A stretch of 64,000 bases of DNA from Sphingomonas oligoaromativorans (GCF_011762195.1 NZ_JAASQK010000003.1:410322-474321), one strand, 5' to 3'; shown: positions 52,576 through 61,763, numbered from the stretch's first letter. Notes: generated by a model not told the origin, from the sequence alone. Program-made: numbers and translations.

Positions 52576-53316
52576 ATGGACATGGGCAAGGACAGGGTTG
52601 CGATCGTCACCGGCGCCTCGCGGGGCATCGGCGCGGCGATCGCGGAGCGGCTGGCGGCGGACGGCTTCACCGCGGTGGTCAACTATGCCGGCAATGCCGC
52701 CGAGGCGGAGGCGCTCGTCGCCCGGATCGAGGCGGCCGGCGGCAAGGCCATCTCCGCCCAGGCCGATGTCAGCGACCCCGTCGCCGTCGCGCGCCTGTTC
52801 GATGCGACGCAGGCCGCGTTCGGCGGCGTCGACGTGCTGGTCAACAATGCCGGCATCATGCAGCTCGCGACCCTCGCGGACAGCGACGACGCGCTGTTCG
52901 ACACGCAGGTGGCGATCAACCTCAAGGGCGTGTTCAACACGCTGCGCGAGGCGGCCCGGCGGCTGCGCGAGGGGGGGCGGATCATCAACCTGTCGTCGAG
53001 CGTGGTCGGGCTCCGTCCGGCCTCCTACGCGGTCTATGCCGCGACCAAGGCGGGGGTCGAGGCGATGACGCACATCCTCACCAAGGAGCTGCGCGGCCGG
53101 GCCATCACGGTCAACGCGATCGCGCCGGGGCCGACCGCCACGGCCCTGTTCCTCGACGGCAAGCCGCAGGCGGTGATCGACACGCTGGCCAACGCCGCCC
53201 CGCTCGAACGGCTCGGCCAGCCCGAGGACATCGCGAGCGCCGTCGCCTTCCTCGCCGGCCCCGACGGCGGCTGGATCAACGGCCAGGTGCTGCGCGCCAA
53301 TGGCGGGATCGTCTGA
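52576..53316 (+). CDS. Short-chain dehydrogenase/reductase (SDR)
   Basis: A 246-residue classical SDR. Cofactor motif TGASRGIGAAIAERL (residues about 12-26), NNAG, active site Ser in NLSSSVVG and YAVYAATKAG with catalytic Tyr-x(3)-Lys, and a C-terminal LRANGGIV typical of FabG-like enzymes. Probably an NADPH-dependent ketone or alcohol oxidoreductase; the substrate is unknown. AGGAGA lies 6 bases before the ATG at 52576. Its partner is the divergent LysR regulator. Confidence 0.92.
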   Translation: MDMGKDRVAIVTGASRGIGAAIAERLAADGFTAVVNYAGNAAEAEALVARIEAAGGKAISAQADVSDPVAVARLFDATQAAFGGVDVLVNNAGIMQLATLADSDDALFDTQVAINLKGVFNTLREAARRLREGGRIINLSSSVVGLRPASYAVYAATKAGVEAMTHILTKELRGRAITVNAIAPGPTATALFLDGKPQAVIDTLANAAPLERLGQPEDIASAVAFLAGPDGGWINGQVLRANGGIV

Positions 53317-53395
53317 GCGATCCCCTCCTCATGTCGAACGCGGCCATCCTCATCACCGCCCCAATGGTGCGCCCCGTCGTCCCCGTCTTCGCGGA

Positions 53396-54382
53396 TCAGG
53401 GCGTGGGGGCGATCGCATCCATGATCGTGATCCGCTGGCCCTCCGAGGCGCCGACGCTGGACGCGGTGACGAGAATGGTCGTGCCCGGCCGGAGCGCCGC
53501 CTTGACCGCCGTATAGAAGGCGCGCGGCACGCGGACGCGGTTGATCGTCGCCTCGTCCAGCATACGCCCGGCATCCTCCTCATGCCCCGGCAGGCCGAGA
53601 TAGATCCACTTCGGCTTGCCGTCCCGCGTCGAGGACAGGGTGATGACATGCGAGCCCGGATCGTCGTCATCGATCAGCGCCGCGCTTCGGCCGATCTCGA
53701 TGCCGTTGCGCAGCACGACGATGCGCTGGTCCTTCTTGGCGACGATGATCGTGAGCGGGCCGCTGGGTGCGCGCTCCGGCTGCCAGCGGAACTCCAGATC
53801 GCTCAGATCCTTCACGGCGGTCGGGTTGCCCTTCGCGTCGATGGGAGCGAGCAGGCCGGCCTCGCTGGTGCGGACATGATCGACGGCGTTGCCCATCACC
53901 ACCACCGTCGCGCCGAGCGTCGTGATCGCGAACAATTGCCGGGAAAAGCCGAAGGGCAGATGCACGCAGCCATGGCTTTCGGGATAGCCCGGCAGGCCGC
54001 CGGCGTGCAGGGCGACGCCGTCCCAGGTCAGCCGCTGCTGAAAGGGCATGGGCGCGCTGTTGTAGAGGCTGGAGCGGTGGTTCGCGTCCTTCTGGAGGAT
54101 GGTGAAGACGCCGGTGGGCGTTTCATGGCCGGCCTTGCCCGAGGAGATGGTCGACACCGCGACGCGGACCCCGTTGCGATACACCGTGGCGAGCTGGCGC
54201 GAGAGATCGACATAGACGAGCAGCGGCCCGGTCGGCGCGATCTTGGAGGCCCAGACCCACTCTCCGGGCTTCAGATGTTCGGCCTTGCGCGCGAATTCGG
54301 GCGGCGAGCTTGCCGTCGCGCCTTGGGCATGGGCGATGGCCGGCAGAGCCAGAGCCGCGAGGATCGTGAGGGCATAGCGCAT
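53396..54382 (-). CDS. L,D-transpeptidase (YkuD domain), exported
   Basis: A 328-residue protein with a signal peptide (MRYALTILAALALPAIAHAQ). The YkuD domain occupies about residues 50-165 with the catalytic motif HAGGLPGYPESHGCVHLP, Cys139 as nucleophile. Such enzymes cross-link peptidoglycan 3-3 or attach outer-membrane proteins to it. The remaining 150 residues contain a second, divergent YkuD-like repeat (VLRNGIEIGRSAALI) without the HGC motif, so only the first half should be active. Confidence 0.88.
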   Translation of the reverse strand: MRYALTILAALALPAIAHAQGATASSPPEFARKAEHLKPGEWVWASKIAPTGPLLVYVDLSRQLATVYRNGVRVAVSTISSGKAGHETPTGVFTILQKDANHRSSLYNSAPMPFQQRLTWDGVALHAGGLPGYPESHGCVHLPFGFSRQLFAITTLGATVVVMGNAVDHVRTSEAGLLAPIDAKGNPTAVKDLSDLEFRWQPERAPSGPLTIIVAKKDQRIVVLRNGIEIGRSAALIDDDDPGSHVITLSSTRDGKPKWIYLGLPGHEEDAGRMLDEATINRVRVPRAFYTAVKAALRPGTTILVTASSVGASEGQRITIMDAIAPTP

Positions 54383-54505
54383 GGCCGCACTCTTCGCCGG
54401 ACGGCGGATGGGATCAATCCTCTTTTCCCGAGCGCCGCGCCCGATCCGACGGGATGGAAGGAAGGGCGCCCGTCTTGCTCCCGCTCGGCAAAGCTGCTAG
54501 GCATT

Positions 54506-54524
54506 ATTTGTCTGAGTATTAAAT
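54506..54524. promoter_or_regulatory. TTGTCTGAG motif, copy 1 (upstream of the GguC gene)
   Basis: ATTTGTCTGAGTATTAAAT lies 98 bases before the GguC start. Nearly the same sequence occurs at 58072 and, inverted, at 57941. ATTT/AAAT ends give it partial dyad symmetry, as with GntR-family operators. The gap 54383-54621 otherwise holds no gene. Confidence 0.5.
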
Positions 54525-54621
54525 GGGCAATGACAAGGGATCGATCCTGATCGCGGTATCGACGGAAGGTTCGTCCCAGCGGCCTGAAGGCTGCCATTTT
54601 CCAGATTTCGGAGAGGAAGAG

Positions 54622-55605
54622 ATGGCATTATCGCTGATCCAGTTTCGGGCTGCCGATGGCACGCGCCATGTCGCCGCGCTGTCGGATGACGGTCAGGCGC
54701 GCATCGTGCCCGGCGCGGAGAGCGTCGTCGCCCTTGCGCGCATGGCGCTTGCCGCCGGCCGCAGCCTCGCCCGGACGGTCGAGGCCGCGGGCGCCGGCGC
54801 TCCGGTCGATCTGGACGCGGTCGAGATGCTGCCGCCGGTCGACCATGCGGATTCCGCCCATCTGCTGATGACGGGCACCGGCCTCACCCATCTCGGCTCG
54901 GCCGAGGGGCGCGACAAGATGCACCGCGCGGCCAGGGAGAATCCCGAACCGACCGACAGCATGAAGATGTTCCTGATGGGGGTCGAGGGCGGCAAGCCCG
55001 CGGATGGGGCGATCGGCGCGCAGCCGGAATGGTTCTACAAGGGCGACGGCAGCCAGCTCGTCGCGCCGGGGCAGCCCCTGCGCTCGCCGTCCTTCGGCCT
55101 CGACGCGGGCGAGGAGCCGGAGATCGCCGGCATCTATCTGATCGACGAGGACGGGACGCCGGTCCGCCTGGGCTTCGCGCTCGCCAATGAGTTTTCCGAT
55201 CATGTGACAGAGCGCGGCAACTATCTGTGGCTGGCGCATTCGAAGCTGCGTCAGGCGACGCTCGGCCCGGAGCTGCTGCTGGGCGATCTGCCCGCCGATG
55301 TCCGCGGCACCAGCCGCATCCTGCGCGACGGAAAGGCGATCTGGGAAAAGCCCTTCCTCTCGGGCGAGGCCAACATGTCGCACAGCATCGCCAATCTCGA
55401 GCATCATCATTTCAAATATCGGCTGTTCCGCCGCCCGGGCGACGTTCACGTCCATTTCTTCGGCACCGCCACGCTCTCGTTCAGCGAAGGTGTGAAGACG
55501 CAGGCCGGCGACGTCTTCGAGATCGAGGCCGCGCCCTTCCGGCTCGCCGTCCGCAATCCGATCGCGATCGCGGAGGAGGACAGGCCGGTGGTGAAGGCGC
55601 TCTGA
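54622..55605 (+). CDS. GguC/AraD1-like FAH-superfamily protein
   Basis: A 327-residue protein of the GguC type, first seen in the Agrobacterium gguABC sugar locus and in oxidative pentose pathways, where AraD1-type members dehydrate L-arabonate-derived acids. It has HLLMTGTGLTHLGSAEGRDKMH near residue 80, PEWFYKGDGSQLVAPGQPL, AGIYLIDEDGTPVRLGFALANEFSDH and a C-terminal FGTATLSFSEGVKTQAGDVFEI, the FAH fold. GAGGAAGAG precedes the ATG at 54622; the frame is open back to 54523. Its stop overlaps the next start by one base. Confidence 0.85.
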   Translation: MALSLIQFRAADGTRHVAALSDDGQARIVPGAESVVALARMALAAGRSLARTVEAAGAGAPVDLDAVEMLPPVDHADSAHLLMTGTGLTHLGSAEGRDKMHRAARENPEPTDSMKMFLMGVEGGKPADGAIGAQPEWFYKGDGSQLVAPGQPLRSPSFGLDAGEEPEIAGIYLIDEDGTPVRLGFALANEFSDHVTERGNYLWLAHSKLRQATLGPELLLGDLPADVRGTSRILRDGKAIWEKPFLSGEANMSHSIANLEHHHFKYRLFRRPGDVHVHFFGTATLSFSEGVKTQAGDVFEIEAAPFRLAVRNPIAIAEEDRPVVKAL

Positions 55606-56549
55606 TGGCGATCGGGCTTGCCGTCATCGGCCTGGGGAAGATCGCGCAGGACCAGCATCTGCCCGCCATCGCGGCCTCGCGGGATTTCGATCTCGTCTGC
55701 GGGGCCAGCCTCCAGGGGGATTGCCCGGCCGGCACCACCTATCGCAGCGTGGAGGAGATGCTCGCATCGGAGCCCGGCATCGAGGCCGTGTCGCTCTGCC
55801 AGCCGCCACAGGCGCGCTTTGCCGCCGCGCGCGCGGCGCTGCTCGCCGGCAAGCATGTGCTGCTCGAAAAGCCGCCGGGCGCGACGTTGAGCGAGGTCGC
55901 GCTCCTGCACGATCTCGCCGTCGAGCGCGGCCTCACGCTGTTCACGGCGTGGCACAGCCGCGAGGCGCCGGCGGTCGGGCCGGCCCGCGCCTGGCTGGAG
56001 GGCAAGCGCATCCTCTCGGCGGCGATCGTCTGGCGGGAGGATGTCCGGGTCTGGCATCCCGGTCAGCGGTGGATATGGCAGGCGGGCGGCCTCGGCGTCT
56101 TTGATCCGGGGATCAACGCGCTCTCGATCGCGACGCATATCCTGCCGCCCTTCCTGCTGAGCGGGGGCACCTTGTCCTATCCCGCCAACCAGCAGGCGCC
56201 GATCGCCGCCGATCTCAGCTTCCTGATGGTGGATGGCGCGCCGCTCACGGCCGATCTCGATTTCCGCCAGACCGGCCCGCAGACCTGGGACATCCGCATC
56301 GAGACCGATCGGGGGCAGCTCCTCCTGTCCAGGGGCGGGGCGGAGATGGCGATCGACGGCGTGCCGCAGCCGCTGCCGCCCGAGGCGGAATATCGCGGCC
56401 TCTATGCCCGTTTCGCCGCGCTCATCGGGGCGGGCGGACAGGATGTGGATCGGCGGCCGCTGCGCCACGTCGCCGATGCCTTTCTCCGCGCGGAACGGAT
56501 CGAGGTGGAGGCCTTTCACGACGAGCCAGCCGTGCCCGCCATGGCGTAA
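55605..56549 (+). CDS. Gfo/Idh/MocA dehydrogenase: D-galactose / L-arabinose 1-dehydrogenase
   Basis: A 314-residue NAD(P)-dependent oxidoreductase. The Rossmann motif is LAVIGLGKIAQDQHLPAI and the family EKPPGATLSE motif carries the catalytic Lys. FDPGINALSIATHIL matches the galactose/arabinose 1-dehydrogenase branch of sugar-oxidising proteobacteria. It makes galactono- or arabinonolactone, the first step of the non-phosphorylating route. TGATG overlap with the GguC gene gives translational coupling. The choice between galactose and arabinose cannot be made from the sequence. Confidence 0.85.
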   Translation: MAIGLAVIGLGKIAQDQHLPAIAASRDFDLVCGASLQGDCPAGTTYRSVEEMLASEPGIEAVSLCQPPQARFAAARAALLAGKHVLLEKPPGATLSEVALLHDLAVERGLTLFTAWHSREAPAVGPARAWLEGKRILSAAIVWREDVRVWHPGQRWIWQAGGLGVFDPGINALSIATHILPPFLLSGGTLSYPANQQAPIAADLSFLMVDGAPLTADLDFRQTGPQTWDIRIETDRGQLLLSRGGAEMAIDGVPQPLPPEAEYRGLYARFAALIGAGGQDVDRRPLRHVADAFLRAERIEVEAFHDEPAVPAMA

Positions 56550-56571
56550 TACGCTCTCGAAGGAGTGAGGA

Positions 56572-57930
56572 ATGTTCGGAAAACCGAGCCGCAGGGCGGT
56601 GATCGCCGGTGCCCTGGCGGGCGCGACCACCCCCTTCGTCCAGCCCGCGGCCGCATCGGGCGCTTCGTCTCCCGGTCCCCTTCTCGCGCCGCGTCCGCCG
56701 ATGGGCTGGAATAGCTGGAACAGCTTCGCCACGACCATCACCGAGGCCCAGGCGCGCGAGACCGCGGCGATCATGGCGGCGAAGCTGCTGCCCTTCGGCT
56801 ACGACGTCTTCACGGTCGACATCCAATGGTATGAGCCCACCGCCTCGGGCTATGACTATCATGCCGAAGCGCGGCCGACGCTGGATGCCCATGGCCGGCT
56901 GCTGCCCGCGCCAAATCGCTTTCCGTCCAGCGCGGGCGGCAAAGGCTTCGCGCCGCTTGCCGCCCATGTGCATGGGCTGGGCATGAAATTCGGCGTCCAT
57001 CTGATGCGCGGCATCCCCCGGCAGGCGGTCGACAGGAACCTGCCGATCCTCGGCACGCCCTATCGCGCGGCGGACATCGCCGACACCGGGAGCATCTGCC
57101 CCTGGAACCCGGACATGTTCGGCGTCGACATGACGAAACCCGGTGCCCAGGCCTATTATGACAGCGTCTTCCGCCTCTTTGCGGAATGGGGCGTCGATTT
57201 CGTCAAGATGGACGACATGAGCCGCCCCTATGACGCCCATGCGCCGGAGATCGAGGCGGCGCATCGCGCGATCGGGCGCTGCGGGCGGCCGATCATCCTT
57301 AGTCTTTCACCGGGCGAGACGCCCGTGCCGCGCGGGGATCATGTCCGCCGTTTCGCGCAGATGTGGCGCATCTCGGATGATTTCTGGGATGACTGGGCGA
57401 TGCTCAAGGCGCAGTTCGTGCGGCTCGCGAACTGGAGCGTCTATCGGGCGCCGGGGGCCTGGCCCGATGCCGACATGCTGCCGCTCGGCCGGTTGGCGCT
57501 CGGCGCCCGCGATAGCCGCTTTACGCCGGATGAGCAGCGGACGCTGGTGACCTTGTGGAGCATCGCGCGCTCGCCGCTCATCATGGGCGGCGATCTGCGG
57601 CATCTCGACACGGCGACGCTCGCGCTTCTGACCAACCGCGCGGTGATCGCCGTCAATCAGGCGAGCCGCGACAACCGGCCGCACTTCGTCGAGGACGATG
57701 CGCCGATCTGGTCGGCGCGGCCCGAGGGGGCGGACGGCAATCGCTATCTCGCGCTGTTCAACATCGCGGACAAGCCGAAGCGGATCGGCATCGCCCTGTC
57801 CGAGCTCGGCCTCGGCGGACCGGTGCGCGTGCTCGACCTGTGGAGCGGTGAGGAACAGGGGCGCGAGGCCGTCCGAATCGAGCGGCAGCTCCCGGCGCAC
57901 GGCTCGGCTCTCTACCGTCTGTCCGCATAG
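56572..57930 (+). CDS. GH27 alpha-galactosidase (or beta-L-arabinopyranosidase), exported
   Basis: A 452-residue glycoside hydrolase. Twin-arginine type signal (SRRAVIAGALAGATTPFVQPAAA); GH27 start motif PPMGWNSWNSF; YDVFTVDIQWYEP; nucleophile Asp214 in DFVKMDDMSRP; acid/base Asp in RISDDFWDDW; and WPDADMLPLG. It releases alpha-galactose or, in some family members, beta-L-arabinopyranose. It is 22 bases behind the dehydrogenase gene, so the released sugar is probably the substrate of the upstream enzymes. Confidence 0.9.
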   Translation: MFGKPSRRAVIAGALAGATTPFVQPAAASGASSPGPLLAPRPPMGWNSWNSFATTITEAQARETAAIMAAKLLPFGYDVFTVDIQWYEPTASGYDYHAEARPTLDAHGRLLPAPNRFPSSAGGKGFAPLAAHVHGLGMKFGVHLMRGIPRQAVDRNLPILGTPYRAADIADTGSICPWNPDMFGVDMTKPGAQAYYDSVFRLFAEWGVDFVKMDDMSRPYDAHAPEIEAAHRAIGRCGRPIILSLSPGETPVPRGDHVRRFAQMWRISDDFWDDWAMLKAQFVRLANWSVYRAPGAWPDADMLPLGRLALGARDSRFTPDEQRTLVTLWSIARSPLIMGGDLRHLDTATLALLTNRAVIAVNQASRDNRPHFVEDDAPIWSARPEGADGNRYLALFNIADKPKRIGIALSELGLGGPVRVLDLWSGEEQGREAVRIERQLPAHGSALYRLSA

Positions 57931-57940
57931 CGTCGAACTC

Positions 57941-57955
57941 TACTCAGACAAGAAT
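57941..57955 (-). promoter_or_regulatory. TTGTCTGAG motif, copy 3 (inverted)
   Basis: ATTCTTGTCTGAGTA on the minus strand, 11 bases after the GH27 stop and 117 bases before copy 2, in opposite orientation to it. The pair flanks the promoter region of the broken receptor gene. Confidence 0.4.
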
Positions 57956-58071
57956 GGCGAGCGAATCCGCCGATCGTGGCGGGCATTGGGGATGCGCCGG
58001 CCCGCGCCTTTGCGAGATTGTCGCAAGAGGATTCGGAAGCCTCTTGCCAGCCATCTCCGATTTCGTTACCT

Positions 58072-58089
58072 ATTTGTCTGAGCAATAAA
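58072..58089. promoter_or_regulatory. TTGTCTGAG motif, copy 2 (upstream of the broken TonB receptor)
   Basis: ATTTGTCTGAGCAATAAA lies 48 bases before the receptor remnant start. It matches copy 1 at 13 of the first 14 bases, so the lost receptor was probably co-regulated with the oxidation genes. Confidence 0.5.
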
Positions 58090-58136
58090 ACACGACACCG
58101 CGCAAAAGCGGTGCTTGGGTATAGGAAGGGGAATCC

Positions 58137-58367
58137 ATGGTCCTTGATCGTCATGTGCTCATGACGGCTGCGTCGGCGCTTGCGCTCGGCATGGCCGCCA
58201 CGCCTGCTTTCGCCCAGGATGCGGCGAATCCATCTTCGAAACCGTCCGAACCGCAGGATGTGGCCGGTTCTCAAGGGCCTGAGTCCAGCACCGCCAACTC
58301 GGCCGCGAACGATATCGTCGTCACCGGCGTCCGGGCGAGCCTCCGCAAGGGCGTGGACAGCACCTAA
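58137..58367 (+). pseudogene. TonB-dependent receptor remnant (first 76 codons)
   Basis: A receptor 5' end: signal peptide (LMTAASALALGMAATPAFAQ), Ser/Pro-rich linker and TonB box NDIVVTGVRASLRKGVDS. It stops at 58365-58367 where the plug domain should begin. Full receptors are 900-1000 residues, so over nine tenths of the gene is gone. The sequence beyond the break belongs to a different gene (arabinanase), so this is a deletion junction and not a point mutation. Confidence 0.85.
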
Positions 58368-58371
58368 TGAC

Positions 58372-58641
58372 ACGGTGGTCGGCCGCTCGAAGGATGTGCG
58401 CGGCCCCTCTCTCAGCGAGGACGGCAGCCGGGTGCTCGACGGCGGAAGTACCGTGATCCTGACGCCGATCTGAAGGAACAGCAGCGCTTGCGCGGCCCCG
58501 GCCATTCGGCCTTCGTTTCCGGCGAAGACAGGGATTACATCGTCCATCATGCCTATGACAGGGAGCATGATGGCGCCCCCAACGCTTCGTATCTCCCCTG
58601 TCCCGTGGACGGCCGATGGCTGGCCACGGGCCGCGCTCTGA
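58372..58641 (+). pseudogene. GH43 arabinanase-type 3' remnant with frameshifts
   Basis: The last 90 codons or so of a GH43 endo-arabinanase-like gene in three pieces: TVVGRSKDVRGPSLSEDGSR to about 58463, then RLRGPGHSAFVSGEDRDYIVHHAYDR in the next frame, then TLRISPVPWTADGWPRAAL ending at the TGA 58639-58641 in the first frame again. The RGPGH and IVHHAYD motifs and PWTADGWP ending are typical of that family. It has no start or catalytic Asp. Together with the receptor remnant it marks a deletion. Confidence 0.8.
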
Positions 58642-58666
58642 CCATTTTCCCCTGGAGACACACGTC

Positions 58667-59794
58667 ATGAAAACCTGGGCGATCGCCATTGCCGCTCTCG
58701 GCTTCACCGCCACCTCCGCGACCGCCGCCGACGTCTCGCGACGCCCGTTCGGCACGATGCCGGACGGTACGCCGGTGGAGGCGATCACGCTCAGCAACCC
58801 GTCGGGCAGCAGCGCCACCATCATCACCCTGGGCGCCAGCGTGCAGTCGCTCCTCGTGAAGGATCGCGCCGGCAAGCTTGCCGACGTCGTGCTCGGCTAT
58901 CCCGATCTCGCCGGCTATATCGCCAAGCCCAATTATTTCGGCGCGACGGTCGGCCGCGTCGCTAACCGGATCGCCAGGGGGCGCTTCACGCTCGACGGCA
59001 AGACCTACGAGTCACCGCTCAGCGACGGCCCCAACTCGCTCCATGGCGGCACCAGGGGCTTCGACAAGCTGGTGTGGAAGGTCGTGTCGGTCGAGAAGGG
59101 GCCGAGCGCGAAGGTCGTGCTGCGCCTCGTGAGCCCGGACGGCGATCAGGGCTATCCCGGCACGCTCACCGCCACGGCCACCTACTCGCTCGACGCGAAG
59201 GGCGATCTGTCGGTCAGCTACACCGCCACCACCGACAAGCCGACGATCGTCAATCTCTCCAACCATACCTATTGGAATCTGGCGGGTGAGGGATCGAAAC
59301 GCGGTGCGCTGGGCGAGCTGCTCACCATCCCGGCCGACGAATATACGCCGACCGACGCCACCTCGATCCCGACCGGCGAGTTCCGCAAGGTGGCCGGCAC
59401 GGTGTTCGATTTCCGCAAGCCGACCGTCATCAACGATCGCGTCCGCGACGCGTCCGACGTGCAGATCCGCTATGGCCGCGGCTATGACCATAATTGGGTG
59501 GTGAGCCGCACGATGGCGCCGGCGCCCCGGTTGATGGCGCGCGTGGAGGATCCGGTCTCGGGCCGGGTGATGGAGGTGCTCTCGCGCGAGCCGGGCATCC
59601 AGTTCTATTCGGGCAATTTCCTCGACGGCACGATCACCGGCAAATCCGGCCATATCTATCGCGAGGGCGATGCCATCGTGCTCGAGCCGCAGATGTTCCC
59701 CGATACGCCCAACCGGCCGGAGTTCGGCTCGGTCCGCCTCGATCCGGGCCAGACCTACCGGAACGACATCATGTTCCGCTTCTCGGCCCGGTGA
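58667..59794 (+). CDS. galM: Aldose 1-epimerase (galactose mutarotase), exported
   Basis: A 375-residue mutarotase with a signal peptide (MKTWAIAIAALGFTATSATAA), unlike cytosolic GalM. Family motifs in order: GASVQSLLVKDR, NYFGATVGRVANRIARGRF (Arg for ring opening), NSLHGGTRGFDKLVW (His), NLSNHTYWNLAG (catalytic His), YDHNWV, and a C-terminal EPQMFPDTPN with the catalytic Glu region. It interconverts alpha and beta anomers of sugars freed in the periplasm so the dehydrogenase and transporters can use them. GGAG lies about 10 bases before the ATG at 58667. Confidence 0.92.
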   Translation: MKTWAIAIAALGFTATSATAADVSRRPFGTMPDGTPVEAITLSNPSGSSATIITLGASVQSLLVKDRAGKLADVVLGYPDLAGYIAKPNYFGATVGRVANRIARGRFTLDGKTYESPLSDGPNSLHGGTRGFDKLVWKVVSVEKGPSAKVVLRLVSPDGDQGYPGTLTATATYSLDAKGDLSVSYTATTDKPTIVNLSNHTYWNLAGEGSKRGALGELLTIPADEYTPTDATSIPTGEFRKVAGTVFDFRKPTVINDRVRDASDVQIRYGRGYDHNWVVSRTMAPAPRLMARVEDPVSGRVMEVLSREPGIQFYSGNFLDGTITGKSGHIYREGDAIVLEPQMFPDTPNRPEFGSVRLDPGQTYRNDIMFRFSAR

Positions 59795-59849
59795 TGCCGG
59801 CCGATCGGCGCCATCACGGATCGGACGAGCCGCCGAAGGGAGAAGATGC

Positions 59850-60884
59850 ATGGGCCTGATCGATCGACGCGGCTTCGTGGCGGGGGCGGCGCTTTCCGCC
59901 ACGGCGCTGGCGGCGCGCACCCCGCGGGCGCGGGGCGGTATCGTCAATCCACTCGTCCGTCAGCGCGCCGATGCGCAGGTGTTCCGCCACACCGACGGCT
60001 GGTATTACATGACGGGGTCCGTGCCCCAATATGACCGGCTCGTCCTCCGCCGGGCGAAGACGATCGCCGGCCTCGCCACCGCCGAGGAGCGCGTGCTGTG
60101 GCGCCATCTGCCGAGCGGGCCGCTGTCCGGCTTCATCTGGGCGCCGGAGATGCACGAGGTCGACGGCCGCTGGATCATGTATTTCGCCGCCGGCCCGAGC
60201 GGCGGCGGCGAGGACGTGTTCCGCATCCGCACCCACGCGATCGCCTGCGACGGCGACGATCCGATGACAGGGCAATGGAATGTGCTGGGCCAGTTTCGGA
60301 TGGCGTGGGACAGCTTCAACCTCGATTCCACGAGCTTCGTGCATCGCGGCCAGCGCTATTTCGCCTGGGCGCAGCGTGAGGAGGGGATCGACACCAACTC
60401 CAATCTCTATATCGCGCCCATGGCCTCCGCGCTGACGCTCGCCGCCAGGCCGTCGCGGCTGTCCGTCCCCACGCTCGAATGGGAGACCCGAGGGTTCAAG
60501 GTGAACGAGGCGCCGGCGGTGCTGGCGCGCCATGGCCGCCTTTTCATGACCTATTCGGCGAGCGCGACGGACGCGCGCTATTGCATGGGCATGTTGAGCG
60601 TGCGCGACGATGCCGACATCATGGACCCGGCCGCCTGGATCAAATCGCAGGTTCCGGTCTTCCAGTCCTCCCCGAGAAACAAGGTCTGGGGGCCTGGCCA
60701 CAACAGCTTCACGGTCGACGAGCGGGGGCGCGACATGCTCGTCTACCACGGCCGCGACTATGAGACGATCAAGGGCGATCCGCTGTTCGATCCCAATCGC
60801 CATACGCGGGTGCAGACCTTCGGCTATACGGCGGAAGGCGTGCCGTCCTTCGGCGAGCCGGTGGCGAACGGCCCCCTGGCGTGA
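59850..60884 (+). CDS. GH43 glycoside hydrolase (arabinofuranosidase/xylosidase), exported
   Basis: A 344-residue five-blade propeller enzyme with a twin-arginine type signal (DRRGFVAGAALSATALAA). Catalytic acids expected: Asp in the first blade (RADAQVFRHTDGWYYMTG), FIWAPEMHEVDGRWIMYF (pKa modulator blade) and the Glu in VNEAPAVLARHGRLF; GPGHNSF near the end is the family's structural motif. It cleaves arabinose or xylose side chains. It differs from the arabinanase remnant at 58372. GGGAGAAG precedes the ATG at 59850. Confidence 0.88.
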   Translation: MGLIDRRGFVAGAALSATALAARTPRARGGIVNPLVRQRADAQVFRHTDGWYYMTGSVPQYDRLVLRRAKTIAGLATAEERVLWRHLPSGPLSGFIWAPEMHEVDGRWIMYFAAGPSGGGEDVFRIRTHAIACDGDDPMTGQWNVLGQFRMAWDSFNLDSTSFVHRGQRYFAWAQREEGIDTNSNLYIAPMASALTLAARPSRLSVPTLEWETRGFKVNEAPAVLARHGRLFMTYSASATDARYCMGMLSVRDDADIMDPAAWIKSQVPVFQSSPRNKVWGPGHNSFTVDERGRDMLVYHGRDYETIKGDPLFDPNRHTRVQTFGYTAEGVPSFGEPVANGPLA

Positions 60885-61011
60885 ACTGCCTCCACCTCGT
60901 CCGATGCCACGGTCTTGACGATGCGGGAGGGCGGATGGGGCCGCCGGTGATCGCCGTGGACCGTGCGGCCGCGCCTGTTGGCGATCAGGCCCCGGCGTGG
61001 CGATCACGCTT

Positions 61012-61395
61012 TCAAAGGGACGGGTAGACGATCCGCTTGTTGCCATAGCGTTGCCGTACGATGCGGTCGCGGCGATCCATCGTGCGTTCGTTCGGATCGA
61101 TCTCTTCCGGGTAGGTGAAGGAGGCGGTGAATTGACCGTCCGTGATCCAGTATTGCATGGCCACCCAGCGCTTCTTCGGATCGCTCGCTTCCCACAGTTC
61201 GAGCAGGACGTCGCTCAGCCCGTGCATCGATAACCGAAACAGGAGATGGTCCCCTAAATCCTTGAAGATCGACATGTCGACCATCTGTGATGCCGCTTCG
61301 GTGTACAGGAACGTGCCATCGAGCGGATAGGCGGTGTCCTGGGCCAGGACGTTCCCTACCTCGTTCAGCAGCCTTTCGATTTCATCATTTGCCAT
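61012..61395 (-). CDS. YezG/DUF600-like immunity-type protein (orphan)
   Basis: A 127-residue soluble protein, MANDEIERLLNEVGNVLAQD to NKRIVYPSL. The pattern of an N-terminal helix, FLYTEAASQMVDM, a central strand block, and YWITDGQFTASFTYPEEID followed by an Arg-rich RRDRIVRQRYGN resembles the YezG family of immunity proteins against polymorphic toxins. The match is judged by eye. No toxin gene is next to it. Start at 61395 follows AAAGG; the frame is open to 61599 but nothing supports the longer form. Codon use is less GC-biased than in the neighbouring sugar genes, suggesting transfer. Confidence 0.6.
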   Translation of the reverse strand: MANDEIERLLNEVGNVLAQDTAYPLDGTFLYTEAASQMVDMSIFKDLGDHLLFRLSMHGLSDVLLELWEASDPKKRWVAMQYWITDGQFTASFTYPEEIDPNERTMDRRDRIVRQRYGNKRIVYPSL

Positions 61396-61763
61396 GATGC
61401 TTGCCTTTCGGGGCGTTGGAGAACTCGCGGGCGCCAGCGAATCCTGGAAGGGACATGTACCAGATCGGTTAGAACAAATCAAGAACATTGTGGCGATGGA
61501 CGAGCCTGGGCGCAGGATGCCCAACACGTTCCAGCTGTCGGGCCAGCCTTGCATTGCCTTCCAAGCGTGCGGAAAGTCGCGGCTTTTGAGATCTGACAAC
61601 CTTTCAGAAACATCCTGAAGGTGCCTTTAAGGCAGCATGCGACAATCGGTTCGTGCCTTTGGAAGGTGGGGGCGATGACGCTTACGAGGTTCTGGGGATA
61701 GCGGCGAGGGCTCGAAACAGATAGTTTCGTAACCGTTATGAATCACACAGAGAGCTGAGGTTA

